Shown in pieces: positions 34,502 through 44,125 of a stretch of 64,000 bases of DNA. The position numbers and the translations under genes are program-made. Positions within the stretch are counted from its first letter, which is position 1; each line of letters starts with the position of its first letter. Source of the DNA: JASHUC01 sp035523875 (GTDB lineage Bacteria > Pseudomonadota > Gammaproteobacteria > Steroidobacterales > Steroidobacteraceae); the NCBI GenBank assembly GCA_035523875.1, contig DATKPY010000035.1, forward strand, positions 26,022 through 90,021, written 5' to 3'. The notes beneath the pieces were generated by a model that searched no databases, was not told the origin of the DNA, and saw only the letters and a list, made by a program, of their open reading frames with translations.

Positions 34502-34894
34502 GTGACCGGCGCCAACTCGAAGCTACAGGGCCTCAAGGTACTGGTCATCGACGACAGCAAGACGATCCGCCGCACCGCCGAGACGCTCCTCGCAAAGGAG
34601 GGCTGCGAGGTCTACACGGCGATCGACGGCTTCGACGCACTCGCGAAGATCGCCGACCACCAGCCCGACATCGTGTTCGTCGACATCATGATGCCGCGGC
34701 TCGACGGCTATCAGACCTGTTCGCTCATCAAGCACAACAAGGTCTTCAAGTCGATCCCGGTCATCATGCTCTCGTCCAAGGACGGACTGTTCGACCGCGC
34801 TCGCGGACGCATCGTGGGCTCCGAGCATTACCTCACGAAGCCGTTCACCAAGGACGAGCTGTTGAGCGCGATCGAGACCCATATCGGGAGATGA
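34502..34894 (+). CDS. pilG: Twitching motility response regulator PilG
   Basis: Single-domain CheY-like receiver of 130 residues, with the acidic pocket DD (17-18), phosphorylatable Asp61 (VFVDIMMP) and the switch Thr/Lys (SSKDG, LTKPF). It is expected to accept phosphate from ChpA and promote pilus extension. GTG 34502 has AAGGAG 10 bases upstream. The stop overlaps pilH by 4 bases. First gene of the Pil-Chp operon. Confidence 0.95.
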   Translation: MTGANSKLQGLKVLVIDDSKTIRRTAETLLAKEGCEVYTAIDGFDALAKIADHQPDIVFVDIMMPRLDGYQTCSLIKHNKVFKSIPVIMLSSKDGLFDRARGRIVGSEHYLTKPFTKDELLSAIETHIGR

Positions 34895-35265
34895 TGGCCA
34901 TGCCACTCATACTCATCGTGGACGACTCGCCCACCGAGGTGCATGTGATGCAGAAGGCGCTCGAGCGCCACGGCTACCGCACCGCCGCGGCGGGCGACGG
35001 CGCGGAGGGCATCCGCCTCGCGCGCGAGATGAGCCCGGACCTGATTTTCATGGACGTGGTGATGCCCGGTATGAACGGCTACCAGGCGACGCGCACGCTC
35101 GCGAACGACCCCAGGACACGCTCGATTCCGATCATCATGGTGACCTCCAAGGGACAGGAGACGGACAAGATCTGGGGCCTGCGCCAGGGTGCGGTGGACT
35201 ACATGGTGAAGCCGGTCTCGCCCGATCAGCTCGTGGCCAAAGCCCAAGCCACGTTGACGGTCTGA
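34891..35265 (+). CDS. pilH: Twitching motility response regulator PilH
   Basis: Second CheY-like protein, 124 residues from this start, with DDS, Asp55 (FMDVVMPG) and VTSKGQ/VKPVS. In Pseudomonas PilH opposes or sinks phosphate from PilG. The start ATG overlaps the pilG stop (ATGA); ATG 34894 and ATG 34900 (with GGGAG well placed) are alternatives. Confidence 0.94.
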   Translation: MMAMPLILIVDDSPTEVHVMQKALERHGYRTAAAGDGAEGIRLAREMSPDLIFMDVVMPGMNGYQATRTLANDPRTRSIPIIMVTSKGQETDKIWGLRQGAVDYMVKPVSPDQLVAKAQATLTV

Positions 35266-35277
35266 GCGCACCGGACT

Positions 35278-35838
35278 ATGGAGGGAGTGTCGCTCAAGGC
35301 ACTGCGCGACAGGCCATTCGAGCTCCTGCGGGAACTCGAGCAGCGCGGTCGCGCGGTCTCGGCGCAGGTCGGACAGGAGGGCGCCTCGGGCCGCGACTGG
35401 GTCGGAGTTGCGCTGCGCATGGCGGGCGAGCTGTTCCTCGCCGCGCGCGAGGAGACACGCGAGGTCTTGAGCGTGCCGCCGGCGCTCACGCGGGTGCCGG
35501 GCGCCCAGGGCTGGATCCGGGGACTCGCCAACGTCCGCGGGCAGCTGCTGCCGGTCATCGATCTGCGCCAGTTCATCGGCAGCGGAACCGCTCCGGCTAC
35601 CCGCAACACGCGCGTGATCGTCGTCAACCATCGGGAGATTCCCGCGGGGCTCCTGGTCGATGAGGTGCTCGGCTTCCGCCGCTTCGCCGAGAGCGAATTC
35701 ACCGGGGACATCCCCCCGACCGTCGCGCGTTGCGAGCGATACTTGGCCGGCGCCTTCCGCCGCGGCCAGGAGCAGTGGCCCGTGTTGAGCCTGCGCTCGA
35801 TCCTCGAGAGTCCCGCATTCGGCGAGGCGGCAGCCTGA
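35278..35838 (+). CDS. pilI: CheW-like adaptor PilI
   Basis: 186-residue CheW-fold adaptor linking PilJ to ChpA. The conserved glycine-containing stretch VRGQLLPVIDLRQF is clear. The stop codon TGA shares its last base with the pilJ ATG (TGATG). Confidence 0.92.
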   Translation: MEGVSLKALRDRPFELLRELEQRGRAVSAQVGQEGASGRDWVGVALRMAGELFLAAREETREVLSVPPALTRVPGAQGWIRGLANVRGQLLPVIDLRQFIGSGTAPATRNTRVIVVNHREIPAGLLVDEVLGFRRFAESEFTGDIPPTVARCERYLAGAFRRGQEQWPVLSLRSILESPAFGEAAA

Positions 35839-37253
35839 TGGAAACGCCCGCTCAGCCCGAGGAAACCCGCAGGGACGCCGCGCAGGCGGCCGACCCGCGA
35901 CCGGTAGCGCGCCGGCTCGAGGTGCTGACCGCGGTCGCGGCCATTCTGGTGCTCGCGAGTGCGGTGCTCACCCTCGTCGAGCGTCCGCTCGCAGAGAGCT
36001 GGATCGAGCTTGCCATCGCGGCGGCGGCGTTCATCGCGCTGCTCCTGGTGTGGCTCGGATTGAAGCGGCTGCGGCGCGTGAGCGAGCGGCAGCAGCAGGC
36101 CGTCGCGACACAGCGCAGCGAGAGCGACCGGAATCAGCAGGCGATCCTGCGTCTGCTCGATGAGCTCTCGAGCCTCGCCGACGGGGATCTCACGGTGCAG
36201 GCGACCGTGACCGAGGACATCACCGGGGCCATCGCCGACTCGATCAACTACGCCGTCGATGCGCTGCGGGGCCTCGTCACGACGATCAATCAATCGGCAA
36301 TCCAGCTCGACGGTGCCGCGCGCCAGACCCAGGCGCTTGCGCAGCACCTCGCGAAGTCGAGCGGCGCGCAGTCGAAGCAGATCGGCGCCGCGACGGAGAC
36401 GGCCGGGACCGTGGCCGCGGCGACCGAGGAGGTCTCGGGCAACGCCGAGCGCGCCGCGGACGTGGCCCGTCATTCGGTCGACGTGGCGCACAAGGGCGGC
36501 GATGCAGTGCGCCGGACGATCGACGGCATGAATGCGATCCGCGAGACCATCCAGGAGACCTCCAAGCGCATCAAGCGGCTCGGCGAGAGCTCCCAGGAAA
36601 TCGGCAACATCGTCGAGCTCATCAACGACATCGCCGAGCAGACCAACATTCTCGCGCTCAACGCCTCCATCCAGGCATCCATGGCCGGCGAGGCGGGGCG
36701 CGGTTTCGCGGTCGTCGCCGACGAGGTGCAGCGGCTCGCCGAGCGCGCCGCGAATGCGACCAAGCAGATCGAGGTACTGGTGCGCACCATCCAGACCGAC
36801 ACCAACGAGGCGGTCGTCTCCATGGAGCGCAGCACCACCGATGTGGTGGGCGGAGCGCTACTCGCCGAGAACGCCGGCGCGGCGCTCGAGGAGATCGAGC
36901 AGGTCTCCAATCAGATCGCGAGTCTGGTGCAGAATATCTCCGCGAGCTCGCGCCAGCAGTCCTCGGCGGTGCTCAACATCGCGCGCAACATGCAGGTGCT
37001 GAAGGAGATCAGCGGGCAGACCGCGGACTCGACCAGCGCGACTTCCGTCGCGATCGCCAAGCTCGCCGAGCTCTCCGCCGGCATGCGCAAGGCGGCCGCC
37101 GGATTCCGCCTGCCCGGGGCTCCGGAGCCGCCTCCCGCGGCCGCCGGGACGGCGACCGGAGCGTTCCCGCGTGTCGAGGAGCCGCGCGGTGGAGGGCGGC
37201 CCAGCGAGACGCGCCGGCCGACGCGTCCCGTTCCCGCAGCCGGCGGACACTGA
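35838..37253 (+). CDS. pilJ: Chemoreceptor PilJ, short form
   Basis: Methyl-accepting chemotaxis protein-type receptor of the Pil-Chp system. The 471-residue protein has two membrane helices (about 28-47 and 56-75) separated by only about 8 residues, then a linker and a long cytoplasmic coiled coil with a normal hairpin tip (IAEQTNILALNASIQA, GRGFAVVADEVQRLAE). The large periplasmic PilJ domain of the Pseudomonas protein (about 680 residues in all) is missing. The C-terminus is Pro-rich with no CheR-tethering pentapeptide. The start lies directly at the pilI stop. Confidence 0.9.
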   Translation: METPAQPEETRRDAAQAADPRPVARRLEVLTAVAAILVLASAVLTLVERPLAESWIELAIAAAAFIALLLVWLGLKRLRRVSERQQQAVATQRSESDRNQQAILRLLDELSSLADGDLTVQATVTEDITGAIADSINYAVDALRGLVTTINQSAIQLDGAARQTQALAQHLAKSSGAQSKQIGAATETAGTVAAATEEVSGNAERAADVARHSVDVAHKGGDAVRRTIDGMNAIRETIQETSKRIKRLGESSQEIGNIVELINDIAEQTNILALNASIQASMAGEAGRGFAVVADEVQRLAERAANATKQIEVLVRTIQTDTNEAVVSMERSTTDVVGGALLAENAGAALEEIEQVSNQIASLVQNISASSRQQSSAVLNIARNMQVLKEISGQTADSTSATSVAIAKLAELSAGMRKAAAGFRLPGAPEPPPAAAGTATGAFPRVEEPRGGGRPSETRRPTRPVPAAGGH

Positions 37254-37282
37254 CACCGAGTCAAGTTGCGCTCGATCCCCTC

Positions 37283-40200
37283 ATGTCAGAAGTCGCATCC
37301 CAGACCCTCGAATTCGTCGGCCGCGAGCTCAATCTCGCGCTTGCCGAGGCGCGCAGCGCGCTCGAGAGCTACGTCGAGCAGCCGCAGAACCTGTCCCTTC
37401 TCGAGCGCTGCATCCGCGAGCTGCACCAGGTGCAGGGGGTGCTGCGCATGCTCGAGATCTACGGCGCGGCGCTGCTCGCCGAGGAGATGGAGCACGTCGC
37501 GCACTATCTCGTCGCCACCGCGAGCGAGCGCAAGAACCAGGCGGAGAGCCTCGATGCGCTGATGCGCGCGATGGTGCAGCTGCCGAGCTACCTCGAGCGG
37601 GTGCTCGCCGGCGGCCGCGACCTCGCGCTGGTGCTGCTGCCGCTTCTCAACGATCTGCGGGCGGTGCGCGGCAGCGCGCTGCTCTCGGAGGGCACGCTCC
37701 TCCTCCTCAACCTCAAATCCGATCGCCAGGCGCAGCCGGCGGTCGCCGAGCCCGGGCAGCCGGCGCTCGCCGTCGAGCAGTGGGCGCGGCGCCTGCGCGC
37801 GCGTTTCCAGGTCGGGCTCGTTGGCTGGATCCGCGGCGAGCGGCTCGAGGAGAACCTCGACACGCTCTCGGCCGTCGCGCAGAAGCTCGAGCAGGTCGCC
37901 AGCCGCCAGTCGGTCTTCCAGCTCTGGTGGGTGGTCGGCGCCGTGCTCGAGGCGCTCAAGGACAATGGACTCGAGGGCGGCGTGTCGGTGAAGCGGCTGC
38001 TCGGGCTCGCCGACCGCGAGATCAAGCGCCTCTACGAGCAGGGCGAGGCTCACTACGCTCAGGTCCCGCCGGTCGAGCTCCTCAACAATCTCCTCTATTA
38101 CGTCGGACGCGCCGAATCGAATGGTCCGCGCGTGCAGGCCGTGCGCGCATCGTTCCGTCTTGCGGAGCTCCTGCCGGTCGACGAATCGATCGAGCAGGAG
38201 CGCGAGAGTCTCTCCGCCCCGAGCGTCAAGCTCATGCAGACCGTCGCCGCCGCGATCCGCGAGGATCTCGCGAAGGTGAAGGACGTGCTCGATATCTTCG
38301 TGCGCCGCGGCTCCGGGCAGCTGCAGGAGCTCGCCACCCAGGTGCAGCTGCTGCGCAAGATCGGCGACACGCTCGGCGTGCTCGGTCTCGGGGATTTGCG
38401 CGCGAACGTGCAGCGCGAGACCGAGCGGTTGGAGAAGATCGTCGCGAGCGGCGTGCGGCCCGAGGAGTCGACGCTGGTCGAGATCGCCGCCACGCTCATC
38501 AACGTGGAGGACCGCCTCGACGACGAGCTCGTCGGCATGATCCTGCCGCGCCAGCCCGCCGGGGCCGGGCGCGCAGACGTCGATTCAGATTTTCTGCAGG
38601 TGCAGGCCGCGGTCCTGCGCGAGTGCATCCTCAATCTCGCACGACTGAAGGAATCGATCGCGCAGAACGTCGGCGGAACCCTCGATGCCGCGGGACTCGA
38701 CGGGTGGCAGGACCTGCTGCGCGGGCTCAAGGCGGGTCTCCTGATGCTCGGCAAGACGCGCGCGGTCGAGCTCATCGAGGCGGTTCACGCGCGCCTGAAG
38801 CCGGTGATGGAGCCGGGCGAGGGAGCGGTGCTCGGTGGCCGGCTCGACCGGCTCGCCGATGCGATCGTGAGCATCGAGTACTACATGGAGACGCTCCAGG
38901 CCGGGCGGAGCGATCCCTGGTACATGCTCGACAACGCGCACACCTCGCTCGAGGCGTTCGACTCGCTGCCCGGGCCCGAGGTGCCGACGGTCGCACCGCT
39001 CGAGCCCGCCGCGTTCGCCCAGACCGTGCAGTTGAGCGCGAGCGACCGCCTGCGGGCCGTCTCCGCGCCGCACGCGCGCGCGGCGCCGGCCGGGAAGCCT
39101 CCGACTCTCGCTGCGCGGCACGCTCCGGTGGCGCTCGCCGAGCATGCCGATCCCGAGCTCGCGAAGCTGTTCGTCGAGGAGGCGCGCGAGGAGCTCGAGA
39201 AGATCACGCGCCAGTTCGCGATCTGGGAGCAGAACCCGCTCGAGCAGCCGGTGCTCGCCGCGGTGCGTCGCTCGTTCCACACGCTCAAGGGCAGCGGGCG
39301 CATGGTCGGGGCGCGCGAGCTGAGCGAGTACGCGTGGGCGATCGAGAATCTGCTCAATCGGCTGCTCGACAGCACGCTCCTCAGGACTCCGGTGATCGCT
39401 GCGACGTTGCACGACGCGGTGGCGGCGCTCCCGGAGCTCATCGAGCAGCTCGAAACCGGCACCGCGCCGCGCAGCGACATTGCCGGAATCATCACTCGAG
39501 CGCATTCGCTCGCGGCCAGACGGCCGACCGATGCCGGCCTCGCAGCCGACTCGGAAACCGCGACCGCGGCCGTGCTCACGGCAGCGCCGGCGGGCGCCGC
39601 AACCGCGGCCGCCAACAAGGAGGCAGCGCCAGCCGAGGAGCCGCCCTCCATCCCGAGCACTGCACTCACCTCGGACGAGGCGCTGCGCGACATCTACATG
39701 CGCGAGACCCAGACGCACGTCGACCGCGTGCGCGTGTATCTCGCCCGCGAGGAGTCGAAACCCGAGCCGCACGCGCTGCCCGAGGAAGTCTATCGCGCCT
39801 GCCACACGCTCTCGGGCAGCTCCAAGATGGCCGAGGCGCGCCAAGGCGTGCGCTTGGCCGAGCCGCTCGATCACTGGCTGCGCAAGGCGTTCGACAGCGG
39901 CGTTGGGCTCACCGACGCCGATCTCACGCTCCTCGCCGAGTGCATGGGCGCGATGCAGTCGGTCGCCTCGCACCTCGATGAGGGCACCGGATACTTCGCT
40001 TCTCACGGTCATCTGCTCACGCGAATCGCGGAAGCAGAGCGGGCGCTCGATCGGCGGATCGCAGCGAGTGCCGCGGCAAAGGAGCCCGAGGTCCATGTTG
40101 CGGCCGAGGTCGCCCCCGATGAGCCCACGCTCCCGGGCGCGACCGTCTCCCCGGACTTCGATCCGGAGGTCGCGAGCATCTTCACGGAGGAGGCGACCGA

Positions 40201-42745
40201 GCTCATCGAGGCGGCGGAGTCCGCGCTTGCCGCATGGCGCGCCGAGCCCGCGAGCTCGGAGCAGCTCGCCGCGGTGAAGCGGCCGTTGCACACGCTCAAG
40301 GGCGGCGCGCGCATGGCGGGAATCACCGCCATGGGCGACCTGAGCCACGAGCTCGAGACGTTGGTCGATCACGTCGACGGGGGCACGGTGCCGCGCGACG
40401 ATGCGACCTTCCGCGTCCTGCAGGCGAGCCTCGATGAGCTCGCGCGCATGCGCGACAGCGTCGCAGCCGGCCGCGGCGTCGCGGCCGCACGCGAGGCGAT
40501 CGCGCGGATTCGCTCGCTGTCGCGTCCGAAGGCAGAGCCGCCGCGCGCAGCTGCCGCCGCCCCGGCCGCCGGCCCGGCCGTCCGCCCAGCCGTCGCCCCG
40601 GTCGCCCCGCCGCGCGCTGCGTCACCCGCACTCCCCTCTGCGGCTGCTTCCGCAGCCGCTGCGACTCCGCCTGCCACACAGGCTGCGGCGAGCGTGGCGT
40701 CCCCGGTGGCTGCGCCGGCCGCTCCGCCTGCGCCCCCGGTCGCTGCAGCCATCGAGCTCGCGAAGCCCACCCGCCCGGTCGCAGCGCCGGGTGTGGCCGC
40801 GGAGCAGGCCGAGCGCACCGAGGGCGAGCCGGTCGCCCCGCACCCTGTGCCTCCAGGGCGCGAGCCGGTCTCCGCATCCGATCGGCCGGAGATGGCGCGC
40901 GTCGACGCCGATCTGCTCGATCAGCTGCTCAACATCGCCGGGGAAGTGAGCATCTCACGCTCGCGGCTCGAGCAGCAGCTCGGGTCGATCGAGTTCAATC
41001 TCGGGGAGCTCTCGCGCACCGTCACGCGCCTGAAGGAGCAGCTGCGCAAGCTCGAGATCGAGACCGAGAAGCAGATCCTGCACGGCCACGAGGAGGAGAC
41101 CGGTCACCGCAGCGAGTTCGATCCGCTCGAGCTCGATCGCTACTCCACGATCCAGCAGTTCTCGCGCGCGCTCGCGGAGACGGCGAGCGATGTGGCGAGC
41201 ATTCAGCAGCTGCTCGAGACGATGGCGCAGGACACACAGAACCTGCTGCAGCAGCAGGCGCGCACCGTGACGGAGCTCCAGAACGGGCTCATGCGCACGC
41301 GGATGGTGCCCTTCCAGCGCCATGTGCAGCGCCTCGCGCGCATCGTGCGCCAGGCGGCGTCGGAGACCGGCAAGAGCGCAGAGCTCATCGTCGAGGGCGC
41401 GTCCGCCGAGCTCGACCGCCAGGTGCTGGAGCACATGCTGCCACCCTTCGAGCACATGCTGCGCAACGCGGTGGTTCACGGGATCGAGGCGTCCGCGGAG
41501 CGCAGCGCGCGCGGCAAGCCCGAGATCGGTCGCATCAGCCTCACGCTGCAGCGCGAGGGCGCCGAGGTGATGGTGAAGGTGAGCGACGACGGCGCCGGCA
41601 TGAACCTCGCGGCCATCCGCGAGAAGGCGCTCGCGCTCGGCCTCGTCGATCGCAGCCAGACGCTCTCCGACGAGGATGCGATGCAGCTCGTGCTCGAGCC
41701 GGGATTCTCCACCGCGGGCAGCGTCACGCAGCAGGCCGGCCGCGGCGTCGGCATGGACGTGGTCGCGACCGAGATCAAGCGCCTGGGCGGCGCGCTGCAC
41801 ATGGAGACGAAGGCGGGCCAGGGAACCGAGTTCACGATCCGCCTGCCCTTCACGCTTGCGATCAGCCACGCGCTCATCGTGCGCACGGGGGACGAGTACT
41901 ACGCGTTGCCGCTGCCCACGGTAGAGGGCGTGCTGCGACTGGCGAAGTCCGAGGTGTCCGCTCACTTGGGCTCCGATGCCCCGGCGTTCGAGCACAACGG
42001 GCAGCGCTACCGCTTCCAGCACCTCGCGACGTTCGTCGGCCTCGAGCCCTCGCCGCTCCCCGACGGCGATGTGACGGTGCCGGTGGTGCTGGTGCGCGCC
42101 GGGGAGCACTCGACCGGGCTCGTCGCCGATGAGCTCATCGGCAGCCGCGAGATCGTGGTGAAGTCGGTCGGGCCGCAGATCTCCTCGATCCGCGGGATCT
42201 CCGGCGCCACGATCCTGGGCGACGGACGCATCGTCGTCATCCTCGACATCGGCGCGCTGGTGCGCAGCGAATGGCGTGGGCGCTGGCAAGCGCCCGCCGT
42301 GCCGCGCGAGAAGGGCGACCGGCGCACGTTCGCGCTGGTCGTGGACGATTCGATCACGGTGCGCCGCGTGACGCAGCGCCTGCTCGAGCGCAACGGAATG
42401 CGCGTGCTCACCGCGCGCGACGGCGTCGACGCAGTCTCGCTCCTGCAGGAGAACGTGCCCGACATCATCCTGCTCGACATCGAGATGCCGCGGATGGATG
42501 GCTACGAGGTCGCCGCACAGGTGCGCAATGATGCGCGGCTGAAGGACGTGCCGATCATCATGATCACCTCGCGAGTCGGAGAGAAGCACCGCGCGCGCGC
42601 GATCGAGCTCGGCGTCGACGATTATCTCGGCAAGCCTTACCAGGAGGCGCAGCTCCTCGATGCGATTGCGCCCCTCGTCGAGCGCCGCCGCAGCGCGCAG
42701 GCCGCGCAGCGCGAGGCGGATCTCGACGCCGCCGCCGCGACCTAG
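37283..42745 (+). CDS. chpA: Hybrid chemotaxis histidine kinase ChpA
   Basis: Central kinase of the Pil-Chp system. The 1820-residue protein has an N-terminal FimL-like helical region (about 1-600) without obvious phospho-His, three Hpt domains with candidate histidines His666 (FHTLKGSGRM), His841 (CHTLSGSSKM) and His1003 (LHTLKGGARM), an Ala/Pro-rich linker (about 1090-1200), dimerisation and GHKL ATPase regions (Asn1395 in NAVVHG, DDGAGM, GRGVGMD), a CheW domain and a C-terminal receiver (Asp1732). The Pseudomonas protein has more phosphotransfer domains (about 2470 residues). It follows pilJ by 29 bases, leaving no room for pilK. Confidence 0.95.
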   Translation: MSEVASQTLEFVGRELNLALAEARSALESYVEQPQNLSLLERCIRELHQVQGVLRMLEIYGAALLAEEMEHVAHYLVATASERKNQAESLDALMRAMVQLPSYLERVLAGGRDLALVLLPLLNDLRAVRGSALLSEGTLLLLNLKSDRQAQPAVAEPGQPALAVEQWARRLRARFQVGLVGWIRGERLEENLDTLSAVAQKLEQVASRQSVFQLWWVVGAVLEALKDNGLEGGVSVKRLLGLADREIKRLYEQGEAHYAQVPPVELLNNLLYYVGRAESNGPRVQAVRASFRLAELLPVDESIEQERESLSAPSVKLMQTVAAAIREDLAKVKDVLDIFVRRGSGQLQELATQVQLLRKIGDTLGVLGLGDLRANVQRETERLEKIVASGVRPEESTLVEIAATLINVEDRLDDELVGMILPRQPAGAGRADVDSDFLQVQAAVLRECILNLARLKESIAQNVGGTLDAAGLDGWQDLLRGLKAGLLMLGKTRAVELIEAVHARLKPVMEPGEGAVLGGRLDRLADAIVSIEYYMETLQAGRSDPWYMLDNAHTSLEAFDSLPGPEVPTVAPLEPAAFAQTVQLSASDRLRAVSAPHARAAPAGKPPTLAARHAPVALAEHADPELAKLFVEEAREELEKITRQFAIWEQNPLEQPVLAAVRRSFHTLKGSGRMVGARELSEYAWAIENLLNRLLDSTLLRTPVIAATLHDAVAALPELIEQLETGTAPRSDIAGIITRAHSLAARRPTDAGLAADSETATAAVLTAAPAGAATAAANKEAAPAEEPPSIPSTALTSDEALRDIYMRETQTHVDRVRVYLAREESKPEPHALPEEVYRACHTLSGSSKMAEARQGVRLAEPLDHWLRKAFDSGVGLTDADLTLLAECMGAMQSVASHLDEGTGYFASHGHLLTRIAEAERALDRRIAASAAAKEPEVHVAAEVAPDEPTLPGATVSPDFDPEVASIFTEEATELIEAAESALAAWRAEPASSEQLAAVKRPLHTLKGGARMAGITAMGDLSHELETLVDHVDGGTVPRDDATFRVLQASLDELARMRDSVAAGRGVAAAREAIARIRSLSRPKAEPPRAAAAAPAAGPAVRPAVAPVAPPRAASPALPSAAASAAAATPPATQAAASVASPVAAPAAPPAPPVAAAIELAKPTRPVAAPGVAAEQAERTEGEPVAPHPVPPGREPVSASDRPEMARVDADLLDQLLNIAGEVSISRSRLEQQLGSIEFNLGELSRTVTRLKEQLRKLEIETEKQILHGHEEETGHRSEFDPLELDRYSTIQQFSRALAETASDVASIQQLLETMAQDTQNLLQQQARTVTELQNGLMRTRMVPFQRHVQRLARIVRQAASETGKSAELIVEGASAELDRQVLEHMLPPFEHMLRNAVVHGIEASAERSARGKPEIGRISLTLQREGAEVMVKVSDDGAGMNLAAIREKALALGLVDRSQTLSDEDAMQLVLEPGFSTAGSVTQQAGRGVGMDVVATEIKRLGGALHMETKAGQGTEFTIRLPFTLAISHALIVRTGDEYYALPLPTVEGVLRLAKSEVSAHLGSDAPAFEHNGQRYRFQHLATFVGLEPSPLPDGDVTVPVVLVRAGEHSTGLVADELIGSREIVVKSVGPQISSIRGISGATILGDGRIVVILDIGALVRSEWRGRWQAPAVPREKGDRRTFALVVDDSITVRRVTQRLLERNGMRVLTARDGVDAVSLLQENVPDIILLDIEMPRMDGYEVAAQVRNDARLKDVPIIMITSRVGEKHRARAIELGVDDYLGKPYQEAQLLDAIAPLVERRRSAQAAQREADLDAAAAT

Positions 42746-42763
42746 AGGCAGCGAGGCAGAGCG

Positions 42764-43234
42764 ATGGCCGAGCGCGTGAACGAGATCTACAGCCTCCTGA
42801 TTCCGCTCGTGAGCGGACGGCTGATCGTGCCGCGCTCGTGCATCGCCGAGGTGGTCGGATTCCAGGCGCCATCGGAGATGACCGGTGCGCCGCCGTGGTA
42901 CGTGGGGACCATCCCGTGGAACGGACGCCACGTACCGCTGGTGTCGTTCGAGGGCGCGTGCGGACAGAACATCCCGCCTGCCTCCGGACGCTCGCGCATC
43001 GTCATCTTCCATTGCATCGGTGCGCGCGTGGAGGGCGGCTACTTCGGCATCGTCTCCCAGGGCTTCCCGCAGCTCGTGCGGGTGAGCTCGGACGTGGTGC
43101 GCCCGGATAACTCGAAGGTCATCTCGGAGCGCTCACCGATCCTCTGCCAGGTGCGCATGGTCAACGAGACCCCGTGGATCCCGGACCTCGAGCGCCTGGA
43201 GGAGATGATCGCGGAGGAGACGCGCGCCGCGTAG
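42764..43234 (+). CDS. chpC: CheW-like protein ChpC
   Basis: 156-residue CheW-fold protein similar to ChpC of the Pil-Chp system, with PRSCIAEVVGF and WNGRHVPLVSFE. It starts 18 bases after chpA. It would link a receptor to ChpA. The methylesterase chpB, which precedes chpC in Pseudomonas, is absent. Confidence 0.88.
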   Translation: MAERVNEIYSLLIPLVSGRLIVPRSCIAEVVGFQAPSEMTGAPPWYVGTIPWNGRHVPLVSFEGACGQNIPPASGRSRIVIFHCIGARVEGGYFGIVSQGFPQLVRVSSDVVRPDNSKVISERSPILCQVRMVNETPWIPDLERLEEMIAEETRAA

Positions 43235-43245
43235 CGCCGCGGCGC

Positions 43246-44121
43246 TCAGATCGGGCGCTCGTTGAGCTCGAGCTGCTGACGCAGCCCGCGCCACAGCCCG
43301 CGGCGCACGGCGCGCCGGATGAGCAGCGCCGCCGCCACGAGGCACACCAGCACGGCGACCAGGGAGGCCTCGGGACCGAATGCACCGCCCGTCCACAGAT
43401 CCGGTCCCGCGAGCGCGATCTTGAGCAGACCCCGCGAGTGCCCGCCCGAGACCACCGCGCCGAAGATCCCGCCCTCGGTGAAGTTCCAGCCGAAGTGAAT
43501 GCCGATCGGCAGCCACAGGGTCCGCGTCGCCGCGTAGGCCGCTGCGAGCAGCACGCCGGCCTCGAGCGCGATCGCGACGCTGCTCGTGACCGTGGCGCCG
43601 TGATTGGCCGCATGCAGCAATCCGAACAGCGCCGCCGAGAAAACGAGAGCCGCCGTCGTGCCGAGCCGCTCAGCGACGATCCGATAGAGCGCACCGCGGA
43701 AGATGATCTCCTCGGCGACCGCGGCCGCGCACGCGGCCCCGAGCGCGCCGATGGCCCCGCCCAACGCGCCTGAGCCCTCGACGCGGGCGATGCCGGCGGC
43801 CCAGAGGATCGCGTAGACCGATGTGAAGAGCGCTCCGCCGAGGAGCGCACCGGGGATGAGAAGCCTCAGGCTCCCGCCGAGCGCAATCTCGGCCGCCGCG
43901 CGGCGCTCGAGCGCCCGCACAGCTGCGCGGTAGGCGAGGATCATCAGCAGGCACACGAGAAGCTCCGCGGCGAGCTGCGTGGCCGCAAGCGCCGGGCCGG
44001 GCACCGTGCGCAGGACTGCGCTTGCCGCCGATTGCAGCAGGATGAGCAGCGCGAGGCCGCCGCCTGCGAGCACCGCGATGCGCACGCCCGGGTTGCGCCG
44101 GATTCGGGCGCTCGCGCTCAT
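43246..44121 (-). CDS. CPBP-family intramembrane metalloprotease
   Basis: A 291-residue membrane protein with about eight hydrophobic segments and the two CPBP (Abi/CAAX) motifs: EEIIFRG and FGLLHAANH, which hold the metal ligands, and a third histidine in GIHFGWNF. Substrate unknown. ATG 44121 is the start; the frame extends upstream only as a shadow of rsmE, whose stop lies 4 bases away. Confidence 0.88.
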   Translation of the reverse strand: MSASARIRRNPGVRIAVLAGGGLALLILLQSAASAVLRTVPGPALAATQLAAELLVCLLMILAYRAAVRALERRAAAEIALGGSLRLLIPGALLGGALFTSVYAILWAAGIARVEGSGALGGAIGALGAACAAAVAEEIIFRGALYRIVAERLGTTAALVFSAALFGLLHAANHGATVTSSVAIALEAGVLLAAAYAATRTLWLPIGIHFGWNFTEGGIFGAVVSGGHSRGLLKIALAGPDLWTGGAFGPEASLVAVLVCLVAAALLIRRAVRRGLWRGLRQQLELNERPI

Positions 44122-44125
44122 CGCC

